Below, one piece after another: positions 19,429 to 29,878 of a stretch of DNA of 64,000 nucleotides; position 1 is the first letter of the stretch; every line of letters starts with the position of its first letter. The notes under the pieces were generated by a model. That model saw only the letters and a program-made list of their open reading frames with translations, made no database searches and was not told the DNA's origin. Location: contig NZ_CP020028.1 in the NCBI RefSeq assembly GCF_002240415.1, forward strand, positions 5,207,501-5,271,500. Direction: 5' to 3'. The position numbers and the translations under genes are program-made. This DNA is from Paenibacillus kribbensis. GTDB lineage: Bacteria > Bacillota > Bacilli > Paenibacillales > Paenibacillaceae.

Positions 19429-20111
19429 AGCAGATCCACACGGTATCCAACACCGCGCAGCGTACGAATGACCCGATGCTCCTTGTCTTTAAGTTTTTCA
19501 CGCAACGAGCGAATATACACTTCAACGATATTATCCTCGCCCCCAAAATCGTACCCCCACACCCGGTCCAGAATACGGCTTTTACTTAAAACAATACCGT
19601 GGTTCAGCACCAGAAACTTCAATAGCTCATATTCGGTAGGCGACAGCTCCAGCACCTGACCCTGATAGCGAATCTCCTTGCGGCGATCATCCACTTGAAA
19701 GGGTCCGTGAACCACTTCTCCCAGCAGATCGGGAAACTGGTTGCGCAAACGCGCTTCAATGCGAGCCAGCAGCTCATTAAAGCTAAAAGGCTTTACAACA
19801 TAATCATCCGCGCCGAGTTTTAAGCCTTTTACCCGATCATCCACATCATCCTTGGCTGTCAGCATAATGACCGCGATATTATCCTCCGTCTCCTTGAGAC
19901 TTTGACATACCTCGAAACCGTTCATTTCAGGCATCATGACATCCAGTACCGCTACATGCGGACGAAACTCTTTTGCCAGATCAACCGCATCACTCCCATT
20001 CTCGGCGGTTCTGACTTCATATCCTTCATTAATTAGTCCAAGCTCTAAAAATTGCAAAATATGAGGCTCATCGTCGGCCAGCATAATTTTAACTCCGTGT
20101 ATTGGTTTCAT
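19425..20111 (-). CDS. OmpR family response regulator
   Basis: 228 residues. The receiver domain (1-120) opens with KIMLADDEPHILQFLELGL, has the phospho-acceptor aspartate in VAVLDVMMPEMNGFE and the conserved lysine in GADDYVVKPFSFNELLARI. The C-terminal winged helix carries ELSPTEYELLKFLVLNHG and VWGYDFGGEDNIVEVYIRSLR. It is the first gene of the two-component operon, divergent from the GT39 glycosyltransferase. A pair of TTCAG repeats 11 bp apart lies between them. Confidence 0.96.
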   Translation of the reverse strand: MKPIHGVKIMLADDEPHILQFLELGLINEGYEVRTAENGSDAVDLAKEFRPHVAVLDVMMPEMNGFEVCQSLKETEDNIAVIMLTAKDDVDDRVKGLKLGADDYVVKPFSFNELLARIEARLRNQFPDLLGEVVHGPFQVDDRRKEIRYQGQVLELSPTEYELLKFLVLNHGIVLSKSRILDRVWGYDFGGEDNIVEVYIRSLREKLKDKEHRVIRTLRGVGYRVDLL

Positions 20112-20224
20112 GGTTAATCTTCCCTTTCATAACGTCGCATTTTTTCCCTATAAAAAGTCGGTTCATTTTTACCTGTATCTAATATACCTGAATCCCGCCG
20201 TAAAAAAAGCACCTCTGATAAGCT

Positions 20225-20240
20225 TTCAGCTAACGTTCAG
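20225..20240 (+). promoter_or_regulatory. TTCAG direct repeat, possible response-regulator site
   Basis: TTCAG at 20225-20229 and again at 20236-20240, a period of 11 bp. OmpR-type regulators often bind direct repeats with one-turn spacing. It lies between the divergent regulator and GT39 genes. Confidence 0.35.
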
Positions 20241-20393
20241 GGAGCGCTCATAACCAATTAAGGTACGTCTGGCAAGATAATAGCAAGCCGGTAGTTCACC
20301 GGGCCAAGATCAGAAGCGACTGGTCATTCCGCAGTCCTGAAGATAGCGGCTAGAACAACGGAATAAATACAAAGAATTTTCACAGGGAGTGGA

Positions 20394-22700
20394 ATGTACA
20401 TGATTAAGAAATGGTTTAAAAGCAGGGCGGATATCCCCCTGATCATCATCATGTTGATATCTGCATTTTTGAACGGATACAACATCTGGCAAGACAAATA
20501 CGTCAACACCTACTACACGACGGCCGTAGCGAGCATGCTAGAGAACTTTCACAACTTCTTCTTCGCCTCACTCGATTCTGCCGGATCGGTAACGGTAGAC
20601 AAACCGCCAGTCGTGTTCTGGATTCAGACCGCGAGCGCCTACATATTCGGGCTGCACGGCTGGAGCGTTATTTTGCCGCAAGCGCTGGCTCAGGTCGGGT
20701 CGGTATTGCTCGTTTACCTGCTCGTGAAACCGAGCTTCGGTACGATGGCTGCTCGATTGGCCGCCTTCGCCATGGCAACTACACCGATAGCAGTAGCGGT
20801 CAGCCGCACAAATAACATCGACGCTATGCTGGTGTTCACCTTGCTACTTGCCACATGGCTTTTGTTCAGAGGCATCAAAAATAGCAAAACCGGGCTGATC
20901 CTCGCGGCTTTCGCAGTCGTAGGCATTGCCTTTAATGAAAAAATGCTGCAAGCCTATATGATCGTTCCCGCTTTGGGATTGTTTTATCTACTGGCCTCCA
21001 AGTTTAACTGGAAGCGTAAAGCGGTAACCCTGGCAGGATCGGCAGTGGTTCTTCTGATCGTATCGCTCTCTTGGGCAGTTGTGGTGGACTCCACTCCGGC
21101 AGACCAACGCCCTTATATGGGAAGCAGCGGTACAAACTCTGTACTGAATTTGGCCTTTGGCTATAACGGCCTGTCCCGTCTGACAGGAGATCAGGGAACA
21201 GGCGGTGGACGTGGTGGCCAGCGCTCGGAGTGGAAGCAAAACGCCACAACCAATAGCAGCAGTACAAATTCGGAGCAGACTCAGACAGCTACACCATCGG
21301 GTGATGCTACAGCAACTGGCGACGCTGCTACTAACAACACGGCAGCAGGTGGATTCGGTGCAGGTGGCCAAATGCCGCCGGGCGGATTTGGCGGCAACGG
21401 GCAAGGCGGTCCTGGCGACGGGCAAGGTGGACCTGGTGGTCCTGGTGGTGGACCGGGCGGGAATTCCGGTGGTGGCATGTTCGGCACTGGTGAAAAGGGG
21501 CCTTTACGGTTATTCCAATCTGCCTTGTCAGGTCAGGCCAGCTGGCTGCTTCCATTCGCATTGATTGCTTCGATCGGACTGCTGGCAAGCATTCGTCGTC
21601 GCAATATAACCCAGAAGCACAGAGAGATCATCTTCTGGCTGGCCTGGCTCCTTCCTGTCGCTGCATTTTTCAGCGTAGCCGGCTTCTTTCATCATTATTA
21701 CCTGATTATGCTCGCACCACCGATTTCAGCGCTCTTTGGAGCTGGATTCGTAGAATTGTGGCAGCAGTATCGCGAGCGTTCCAGCTGGCTCTCCTGGCTG
21801 TTACCGGCAGCGGTATTGGCAACCTCGGTATTTGGCTGGTTTGTTTTGCAAAATTACAACGATACCATTGGCAGCGGCTGGTCCATCGCGGTATTAATCT
21901 TGGGGATCGTTGGCACAGCGTTACTGGTAATAGCACGACTGAAATCAGAGAAGCTGACGAAATTTGCCGTCATTACAAGTGTACTCGCAATGTTCATCGG
22001 CCCTGTGTACTGGGCATTGACACCGATCACCTACGGGGGGAACAGCATGATTCCACAAGCAGGGCCGACTCAATTTGGCGGTGGCGGTGGCGGTGGTGGC
22101 GGAATGCCAGGCCGCAATGATGGCAATCGAGGCCAAAGCGCCAATGGACAACAAGCTGAAGGAACTCAAACAAGCACAGACACAGAACAGAGATCTTCTG
22201 CCCGCTCCAGAGGAATGGGTGGACCGAACGGAAGTCAAAGCTTAGATCAAAAAACGTTGAGCTATTTGCAACAGCATAACACAGGTGAAACCTACCTTTT
22301 CGCAGCAAGCAATTATTCAACAGCCGCTCCTTACATGATTGAAGCCGGACAAAAAGTGATTATTATGAACGGCTTTGTATCCTCCGATCCGGTGTATACC
22401 GTCGACAAGATCAAGGCGCTGGTCGAAAGCGGTCAGGTGAAATACTTCATGATCAATGGTGGAGGCGGCGGTGGACCAGACAGCGGCAACTCCGAAGTCA
22501 CCACATGGATCAAAGATCATGGCAAAGTAATCCCTACAGATGAGTGGAAAACAACAACTGGCGAAGCAAGTACAGATGTTCAGGCATCCGACAGCGGAAG
22601 CGACAAAACGAACAGCAATTCAAATGCTCAGGATGGCCAAGGTGGACCTGGCGGAGACGAGCGTGGCGGAAGCGGTACTTTATACGAAATCACATTATAA
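20394..22700 (+). CDS. GT39 family membrane glycosyltransferase (YkcB-like)
   Basis: 768 residues with at least ten membrane helices. The N-terminal part has the GT39/ArnT-like first-loop motifs NTYYTTAVASMLENFHNFFF and DSAGSVTVDKPPVVFWIQT with acidic residues expected for catalysis. Cytosolic/extracytoplasmic loops near 265-365, 560-600 and the C-terminus are low-complexity Gly/Gln/Asn/Pro runs (for example GGPGGPGGGPGG). The family moves sugars from lipid carriers onto surface acceptors. It heads the GT39-GT2-GtrA-GalU operon; the GT2 protein likely makes its polyprenyl-sugar donor. ATG 20394 or 20400 are both possible after AGGGAG. Confidence 0.9.
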   Translation: MYMIKKWFKSRADIPLIIIMLISAFLNGYNIWQDKYVNTYYTTAVASMLENFHNFFFASLDSAGSVTVDKPPVVFWIQTASAYIFGLHGWSVILPQALAQVGSVLLVYLLVKPSFGTMAARLAAFAMATTPIAVAVSRTNNIDAMLVFTLLLATWLLFRGIKNSKTGLILAAFAVVGIAFNEKMLQAYMIVPALGLFYLLASKFNWKRKAVTLAGSAVVLLIVSLSWAVVVDSTPADQRPYMGSSGTNSVLNLAFGYNGLSRLTGDQGTGGGRGGQRSEWKQNATTNSSSTNSEQTQTATPSGDATATGDAATNNTAAGGFGAGGQMPPGGFGGNGQGGPGDGQGGPGGPGGGPGGNSGGGMFGTGEKGPLRLFQSALSGQASWLLPFALIASIGLLASIRRRNITQKHREIIFWLAWLLPVAAFFSVAGFFHHYYLIMLAPPISALFGAGFVELWQQYRERSSWLSWLLPAAVLATSVFGWFVLQNYNDTIGSGWSIAVLILGIVGTALLVIARLKSEKLTKFAVITSVLAMFIGPVYWALTPITYGGNSMIPQAGPTQFGGGGGGGGGMPGRNDGNRGQSANGQQAEGTQTSTDTEQRSSARSRGMGGPNGSQSLDQKTLSYLQQHNTGETYLFAASNYSTAAPYMIEAGQKVIIMNGFVSSDPVYTVDKIKALVESGQVKYFMINGGGGGGPDSGNSEVTTWIKDHGKVIPTDEWKTTTGEASTDVQASDSGSDKTNSNSNAQDGQGGPGGDERGGSGTLYEITL

Positions 22701-22718
22701 ATTAGGGAGGAATTACTC

Positions 22719-23807
22719 ATGAGTGAACAAATTCGTTATTCCATAGTTATACCGATGTACAACGAGGAAGCCGTCATTACTGAAACCTATCGGCGGCTAA
22801 AACAAGTCATGGGCTCGATGGGCGAGCCCTACGAGCTGATCTTCGTAAATGATGGGAGTTCGGACCGCAGCGTCCAGCTCATCAAGGAATTCAGTCTCAG
22901 AGATGACACCATTGTATTGATTGATTTTTCCCGCAATTTCGGTCATCAGCTGGCCATTACCGCCGGGATGGATTATGCGGTGGGAGAGGCGGTCGTCGTC
23001 ATTGACGCCGATCTCCAGGACCCACCTGAGCTAATTGTTGAGATGGCTAGCAAATGGAAGGAAGGCTATGAGGTGGTCTACGCCAAACGGCTGAAACGCA
23101 ATGGCGAAACTCGCTTCAAGAAATGGTCGGCCAGCCTCTTCTACCGTGTGCTCAAAGCCTCCACGGACATCAATATCCCGGTGGACACCGGGGACTTCCG
23201 CCTGATGGACCGCAAGGTTATAGATGAATTAAAGCGACTGCCGGAAAATAACCGATTTGTCCGTGGATTGGTCAGCTGGATCGGCTTCAAGCAAACTGCT
23301 GTTGAGTATGAGCGCGATGAGCGGCTCGCAGGCGAAACCAAGTATCCGCTGAAACGCATGATCAAGCTCAGCCTGGACGGGATCACATCCTTTTCGATTA
23401 AACCACTCAAGCTGGCGGGTTACATTGGAGCACTGCTGTCGATGTCCGGCTTCCTGTATCTGATGTACGTGTTATTCCTCAACTTTTTCACCGATTCCTA
23501 CGTGATGAAGGGCTGGTCGTCCATGATTAGCATCAGCCTGATCTTTGACGGTGTAATCCTGATCATTCTCGGTATTATGGGTGAGTATGTAGGACGGATT
23601 TATGATGAGACCAAAGCCCGTCCGCTCTACATTGTACGTGAGCATCTGGGTGGACAATACGAAAACGGACCGACACATGCCAAGAAAGCTCCTGAACAAC
23701 GTGACTCCCTGTATCAAGGAGCCCGAGACAGTCTGATTTCTGCCGGACGTACAGTACGCGGCAACAGTGCGGTATATCCCGGCCCCAAATCCGGTCATGG
23801 AGCATAA
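22719..23807 (+). CDS. GT2 polyprenyl-phosphate glycosyltransferase (DPM1/GtrB/YkcC type)
   Basis: 362 residues. The GT-A domain has YSIVIPMYNEEAVI, ELIFVNDGSSDRS and the metal-binding VVVIDADLQDPPELI. Two C-terminal membrane helices (around 233-300) are typical of GtrB/YkcC proteins. It should transfer a sugar from a nucleotide donor to undecaprenyl phosphate on the inner membrane face. A hydrophilic tail of about 50 residues follows the last helix. GGAGG precedes the start by 8 bases and the gap to the GT39 gene is 18 bases. Confidence 0.93.
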   Translation: MSEQIRYSIVIPMYNEEAVITETYRRLKQVMGSMGEPYELIFVNDGSSDRSVQLIKEFSLRDDTIVLIDFSRNFGHQLAITAGMDYAVGEAVVVIDADLQDPPELIVEMASKWKEGYEVVYAKRLKRNGETRFKKWSASLFYRVLKASTDINIPVDTGDFRLMDRKVIDELKRLPENNRFVRGLVSWIGFKQTAVEYERDERLAGETKYPLKRMIKLSLDGITSFSIKPLKLAGYIGALLSMSGFLYLMYVLFLNFFTDSYVMKGWSSMISISLIFDGVILIILGIMGEYVGRIYDETKARPLYIVREHLGGQYENGPTHAKKAPEQRDSLYQGARDSLISAGRTVRGNSAVYPGPKSGHGA

Positions 23808-23810
23808 CCC

Positions 23811-24233
23811 ATGAAAAGTCGCATTGCCCCGCTGCTTCCTATAATCCGTTTTGGCATGGTAGGATTGGTCAATACGGGCGTAGATTACATCATTTTTATG
23901 CTACTGGCCTGGGCCGGGGTTCCGGTCCTGGTGGCACAGATCATTTCGTATAGCTGCGGCACAGCCAACAGTTATATTTTAAACAGCAAATGGACATTCA
24001 ACAAACAACGACCAGACGATACTAACAAAAGTCAATTACCTAAATTTATCGTCATCAACCTGATCGTATTGGGTCTAACCGCCTTATTATTGCAACTGCT
24101 TCACGCTGGAACCGAGCTGCCTCTTGCCTTATGCAAGCTGATCGCCACCGCAGCCGGAATGATCATTAATTATATCGGGAGCCGATACTGGGTATTTGGT
24201 TCCCCATCCCGAAAGGAAAGTGAATCTCTATGA
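23811..24233 (+). CDS. GtrA family membrane protein
   Basis: 140 residues with four membrane helices. Family-typical features are FGMVGLVNTGVDYIIFMLL at the N-terminus, SYSCGTANSYILNSKWTFN in the middle and NYIGSRYWVFG at the end. GtrA proteins are thought to flip or help flip polyprenyl-linked sugars across the membrane. It sits three bases after the GT2 gene and overlaps galU by four bases, matching a donor synthesis, flipping and transfer pathway. Confidence 0.94.
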   Translation: MKSRIAPLLPIIRFGMVGLVNTGVDYIIFMLLAWAGVPVLVAQIISYSCGTANSYILNSKWTFNKQRPDDTNKSQLPKFIVINLIVLGLTALLLQLLHAGTELPLALCKLIATAAGMIINYIGSRYWVFGSPSRKESESL

Positions 24234-25102
24234 GAAAAATTACAAAAGCCGTTATTCCAGCCGCCGGACTAGGAACCCGTTTTCTGCCTGCCACAAAAGC
24301 TTTACCCAAAGAGATGCTTCCAATAGTCGACAAGCCGGCTATTCAATATATCGTAGAAGAAGCCATCAAGTCCGGGATTGAAAGCATCATAATCGTCACG
24401 GGTCGCAATAAGAAAGCCATCGAAGATCATTTTGACAAATCTGTGGAATTGGAGCAAGTGCTGGAGAGCAAAGGTAAGTACGACCTTCTGCGTGAGGTTC
24501 AAAGTATCGGGGGCAAAGCAGTCATTCACTATATCCGTCAAAAAGAACCCCTCGGCTTGGGACATGCAGTACGCTGTGCCCGTCAGTTCATTGGCGATGA
24601 GCCCTTCGCTGTATTGCTGGGTGATGATATTATGAATTCCTCTACCCCGGCCATTCGTCAAATGATGGATGTCTACGAGGCGACGGGCAAGCAAGTGGTC
24701 GGCGTGCGTACGGTAGAAGAACAGGATGTAAGTAAATACGGCATTATTGACTCCACCCACCAGAATGGCCTTATACACGAAGTCGGTGGACTTGTTGAAA
24801 AGCCTTCCCCTGCAAATGCTCCTTCACGGCAGGCAGTCATTGGACGGTATGTATTGGAGCCTTCCATTTTCTCCATATTGGAAAATATGTCCACCGGTGC
24901 GGGTGGTGAATACCAACTGACAGATGCCCTCCATCAGGTAGCATTACAGAACCAACTCCTTGCCCTAGAACTGGAAGGCACGCGTTATGATATTGGTGAT
25001 AAGGCTGGATATCTGGAAGCCGTGCTCCACATGGGCATGCAGCGCGCAGATTTGCGCCCTATGCTGGACTCCATGATACGTGAAGCGCTGGCTTCACGAT
25101 AA
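24230..25102 (+). CDS. galU: UTP-glucose-1-phosphate uridylyltransferase
   Basis: 290 residues, full length. The nucleotidyltransferase signature reads AVIPAAGLGTRFLPATKALP, followed by KEMLPIVDKPAIQYIVEEAI and FAVLLGDDIM; YDIGDKAGYLEAVLHMG lies near the C-terminus. It makes UDP-glucose from UTP and glucose-1-phosphate in the cytoplasm. Its place at the end of the GT operon suggests UDP-glucose, or a sugar made from it, is the donor for the surface modification. Confidence 0.96.
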   Translation: MRKITKAVIPAAGLGTRFLPATKALPKEMLPIVDKPAIQYIVEEAIKSGIESIIIVTGRNKKAIEDHFDKSVELEQVLESKGKYDLLREVQSIGGKAVIHYIRQKEPLGLGHAVRCARQFIGDEPFAVLLGDDIMNSSTPAIRQMMDVYEATGKQVVGVRTVEEQDVSKYGIIDSTHQNGLIHEVGGLVEKPSPANAPSRQAVIGRYVLEPSIFSILENMSTGAGGEYQLTDALHQVALQNQLLALELEGTRYDIGDKAGYLEAVLHMGMQRADLRPMLDSMIREALASR

Positions 25103-25248
25103 AATAGGGAAATCTCCTCTGAAATCCGATAGTTGCTGTGCAATCACAACAGTAGATGAATAAACATATAAAACTGTACAATGTAAGAGTACAGCAGCAT
25201 CGGAATCTGCTCGGCCACCCGGTCGAGGCCAAGGAGGAAAAAGCTCTT

Positions 25249-26076
25249 ATGATACCTGAAGGAAATCTGCAAAGTAACGTGGACCGTTTCAGTGGTTTTG
25301 CCGACAACTATGATCAGCATCGCCCAGAAGCACCGTCACTCGTCGTGGAAATCATCAGCCGCTATTTGGAACGAAACGTAGAGCTTGTGGTCGATATTGG
25401 CTGTGGTACAGGGCTTTCGACCTTCATCTGGAAAGACGCAGCTCGGCAGATCGTCGGCATTGAGCCTAACCCTGACATGAGAGGAAAAGCTGAGCGCAAG
25501 CTAGAGGCAGCAGGAACGACAACAGCAGCAACCATCTCCTTCCAAAGCGGGTTCTCCAACAGCCTGCCTTTTGAGGATGGAACTGTAGACGTCATCACCT
25601 GCTCTCAGTCCTTTCACTGGATGGACCCTGAGAGCACGCTCCAGGAAGCGGGCAGAGTCTTGGCTCAGGGCGGCGTGTTCGCAGCCTATGACTGTGACTG
25701 GCCTCCGGTGCTGCAATGGCAGATAGAGCAGGCGTATATAGAGCTTATCGCCAAAGCGGATGCCATTTTGGAGCAGGTAACCCCTGTAGAGCAACAAGCC
25801 CACAAATGGAGCAAGGATCAACATTTGGCTAATCTGCAGCGCAGCGGACAATTTCGCTACACCCGGGAAATTGTCTTCCATAATCGTGAGCAGTGTGACG
25901 CCGCTCGCTATACAGGGCTTGCTCTGAGCCAAGGTGGCATTCAGAGTGTCTTCAAGCTCGGCAACCGGACACTGGATGACGATTTGGCACGCTTTGTGAA
26001 ACAGGTAGAGGATCATTTTCAGGGCAAAACACTGGATATCCTGTTCAGCTACCGTATGCGACTTGGCATCAAGTAG
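25249..26076 (+). CDS. class I SAM-dependent methyltransferase
   Basis: 275 residues. The Rossmann fold shows motif I as VVDIGCGTGLSTFIW, the acidic end of strand 2 in IVGIEPN, then FEDGTVDVITCSQSFHWMDP and ALQEAGRVLAQGG-like motif 'EAGRVLAQGGVFAAYD'. The layout is that of UbiE/YcgJ-type small-molecule methyltransferases; the substrate is unknown. ATG at 25249 follows AAGGAGG by about 11 bases; the frame is open from 25156 without a good upstream site. It ends at a strong terminator. Confidence 0.88.
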   Translation: MIPEGNLQSNVDRFSGFADNYDQHRPEAPSLVVEIISRYLERNVELVVDIGCGTGLSTFIWKDAARQIVGIEPNPDMRGKAERKLEAAGTTTAATISFQSGFSNSLPFEDGTVDVITCSQSFHWMDPESTLQEAGRVLAQGGVFAAYDCDWPPVLQWQIEQAYIELIAKADAILEQVTPVEQQAHKWSKDQHLANLQRSGQFRYTREIVFHNREQCDAARYTGLALSQGGIQSVFKLGNRTLDDDLARFVKQVEDHFQGKTLDILFSYRMRLGIK

Positions 26077-26100
26077 GAAAGGAATCAGGTTCTCAAAAAA

Positions 26101-26150
26101 AAGACTCTTCTTCGCCTCATAAACATGAGTGCGTGCAGGAGAGTCTTTTC
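26101..26150 (+). terminator. terminator after the methyltransferase gene
   Basis: AAGACTCT (26101-26108) pairs with AGAGTCTT (26140-26147), with an inner CTCAT/ATGAG stem; TTC follows. An A-run before it makes it usable for the convergent GDPD gene too. Confidence 0.8.
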
Positions 26151-26173
26151 GCTTCAGTTCAGTTTGCTTCCGA

Positions 26174-26920
26174 TCAGGACGAACGGGAAGCTAAAATGTG
26201 CGACAACCGATCAGGATAGTCCGTGATAATGCCGCTCACCCCAGCCTCCAGCAGACGCTTCATTTCCTCCGGCTCATTCACTGTCCACGGATGGTAGACT
26301 ACACCTATTGCCAAAGCCTCAGCTACGGCTTCTGGTGTAACAGCATGCTTGTGGGCATGAAGTGCTGTGACTCCGAATTGGGCTGCATACTCCGATGGAC
26401 GAACCATAATCTCGATATACAGCGCACCCGTCCTAATCTCAGGAGCGAGCTGCGCACAGAGCGCCAGCGATTCGTGATTGAAGCTGGATAGGATCACCCG
26501 CCTTTCCAACCCGAAACGCCTCACGGCAGCAACGACCTCTTCTTCCATACCGGGATAGCGATAAATGCTATTTTTCAATTCAAGATTAATCACTGTATCA
26601 GAGGACTGCGCCAGTTCCAACAGCTCATCCAGCAATGGCACCCGCTCGCCCTGAAATTTCTCGTCAAACCAGCCGCCCGCATCCAGCGTATTCAGTTCTT
26701 GCAGCGTAATATCCCTTACATCCAGCGGTGAACCTGTCGTACGCTCCAGCGATTCATCGTGAATCAGTACCAGATGTCCATCTTGGGTACGCTGCACATC
26801 CGTTTCTATGCCTGTTGCTCCCAACTCCAGCGCGTGTCGGAACGCTGCCATCGTATTTTCAGGACATCCCCCAGAAGCTCCGCGATGTGCAAAATTAATC
26901 ACCTTTTCGGTCGTAGTCAC
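26174..26920 (-). CDS. glycerophosphodiester phosphodiesterase
   Basis: 248 residues, a cytoplasmic GDPD TIM barrel. The catalytic N-terminus reads NFAHRGASGGCPENTMAAF (general acid/base histidine and the metal-binding residues), then GIETDVQRTQDGHLVLIHDESLERTTG. The C-terminus has VYHPWTVNEPEEMKRLLEAGV and GIITDYPDRL, both family-typical. It splits glycerophosphodiesters into glycerol-3-phosphate and an alcohol. No signal peptide is seen. It is monocistronic. Confidence 0.95.
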   Translation of the reverse strand: MTTTEKVINFAHRGASGGCPENTMAAFRHALELGATGIETDVQRTQDGHLVLIHDESLERTTGSPLDVRDITLQELNTLDAGGWFDEKFQGERVPLLDELLELAQSSDTVINLELKNSIYRYPGMEEEVVAAVRRFGLERRVILSSFNHESLALCAQLAPEIRTGALYIEIMVRPSEYAAQFGVTALHAHKHAVTPEAVAEALAIGVVYHPWTVNEPEEMKRLLEAGVSGIITDYPDRLSHILASRSS

Positions 26921-26985
26921 AGCCTGATCCCTCCTGTCATTTCACAAGAAGATGATACGCGCTCATTGTTTGCGCTGTATAAAAA

Positions 26986-27040
26986 AAGCCCGCACTTCTA
27001 CTCCTGTATGCCATTACAAGAGAGAATGCGAGCTTTATTT
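26986..27040 (-). terminator. terminator after the GH51 gene
   Basis: AAAGCCCGCA-type arm at 26986-26995 pairs with TGCGAGCTTT at 27027-27036 with one mismatch; on the minus strand the stem is followed by an uninterrupted T-run. Confidence 0.7.
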
Positions 27041-27074
27041 AGCTACAATGAGGCCTACTTATTATAGAAAAGAA

Positions 27075-28589
<1,515 letters not shown>

Positions 28590-28957
28590 CTAAACCATCC
28601 TCTCTGAATGCGAAAATAAAATCCGTTGTACCTCTAAGACTAACAAGCCGTTTTATTTACGCTGTTAATATAACACACCATAATTACGATGGTCAATATT
28701 ATTATTAAATACTTAATATTTTAGTTAAGCATAATGATAAACGATAAGAAATTGGTTACGCTTTTCCGAATGCCTCGTTTTATAAACGAACCTATTGAGC
28801 AAATAACTACTTTACTAAGTAGTAATAAATAGACTTGCTGTTCACTTTTCCTGCTCTGTCCGTTTCCATAAGAGTAAGCAGAGGGTGCCTCTGCGAACGA
28901 TAGCGTTCGTCTGAAAGCACCCTCCTAATTTAGCGTACCATGCACATGATAGCCGGA
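28590..28957. other. 368-bp intergenic region with AT-rich promoter area
   Basis: The part next to the GH51 gene (28660-28760) is very AT-rich and probably holds its promoter; no AraR-like operator was recognised. A TACTTTACTAAGTAGTA dyad lies near 28812. The far end holds the hairpin at 28881-28924. Confidence 0.5.
28881..28924 (-). terminator. two-part hairpin after the 251-residue orphan gene
   Basis: Outer GAGGGTGC (28881-28888) pairs with GCACCCTC (28917-28924); inner CGAACG (28894-28899) pairs with CGTTCG (28904-28909). It lies 34 bases past the gene's stop. There is no long U-run, so termination is plausible rather than certain. Confidence 0.6.
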
Positions 28958-29713
28958 TCAGACTGCAATATTTATCTTCGTGCCTGCTGTTTTCGCCCCA
29001 TCTTTAGCCGAGTCCAGATAGGCATTAAGCTCTTGTTCAGTCCACACCCTGCCAACCTCGGCACTTACTTCCTTCTCATCCTTTTGTTCATCCTGATTTG
29101 TACTCGTCGATTCCTGCTTTACTGCTTCTCTGACACGATCATTAATATTCGCAGCGACTTCCATGATTTTTCCATTAAGCCCTTCTGCCTTCTCACGCAA
29201 AGCCGCTGACTTTGCAGGGTTAGTGCTCTCCCAACCCTTAGCTTCGCTTCCCAATGTAATTTGTGCCATTTTAGTTATTTTGGCATTCTTCAACTCATTG
29301 TTTGCAGATATAACACTATGCATTGTATAGGTGATCAGACTTTGATATTCTTCCCTTTTACCTTTCTGAGCCTCTTTTTTACTTTCCTCATCCATGCCTA
29401 AAGCTTTTTTTTGCTCTTCCAGTGATTGCTTTTGAATATTCTCGTCAATTTGCTGAATCTGCTTTTCTATCTCTTCCATTTCAGCTTTTACAGCTTCTGG
29501 ACCGAGACCACGCTTGAGCGCATTACTTAAATAGTCCGAACGCCTCTCCATCAAATTTTGCTTTTGCTCTGTCAGTTGTTGAATAATTTTGTTTTGCGGC
29601 TTGCCTATACTCTTCCTTTCAGCCTGAGTGGAAATGGGATGCCGTAGCTCAATTCGGTTGTTATCTGTGTTGCGGAACGGCGATTGATGAGATGATGTAA
29701 ATGATACATTCAT
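28958..29713 (-). CDS. hypothetical protein, charged and helical
   Basis: 251 residues, function not recognised. There is no signal peptide or membrane helix. Residues about 40-125 are strongly charged and heptad-like (KAEMEEIEKQIQQIDENIQ), so a coiled coil is likely. The middle has SLITYTMHSVISANNELKNA and the end has EVGRVWTEQELNAYLDSAKDGAK. The start MNVSFTSS resembles the start MNITLPT of the next gene upstream on this strand. A good GGAGG-like site precedes the ATG. Both orphans have their own terminators and may form a functional pair. Confidence 0.75.
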   Translation of the reverse strand: MNVSFTSSHQSPFRNTDNNRIELRHPISTQAERKSIGKPQNKIIQQLTEQKQNLMERRSDYLSNALKRGLGPEAVKAEMEEIEKQIQQIDENIQKQSLEEQKKALGMDEESKKEAQKGKREEYQSLITYTMHSVISANNELKNAKITKMAQITLGSEAKGWESTNPAKSAALREKAEGLNGKIMEVAANINDRVREAVKQESTSTNQDEQKDEKEVSAEVGRVWTEQELNAYLDSAKDGAKTAGTKINIAV

Positions 29714-29789
29714 TCTAAAACCTCCAATTCTCTTCTAATCAGTTATTCTAGAGATATATCAATCATTCGCACTATGTCCTTATTGAAAA

Positions 29790-29829
29790 CAAAGCCAAAT
29801 CCATTCGCAAATGAACGGATTTGGCTTTG
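29790..29829 (-). terminator. terminator after the 229-residue orphan gene
   Basis: CAAAGCCAAATCC (29790-29802) pairs perfectly with GGATTTGGCTTTG (29817-29829), a 13-bp stem; TTTTC follows on the minus strand. Confidence 0.9.
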
Positions 29830-29878
29830 AAAAAATAAGCTTTTTCTGAAAAAGAACGAACTCGGACCAGTGCTTCCC

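Noticed and set aside
21205..21564. Overlapping plus-strand ORF in the Gly-rich part of the GT39 gene
   Set aside because: It arises from repetitive GGN codons read out of frame.
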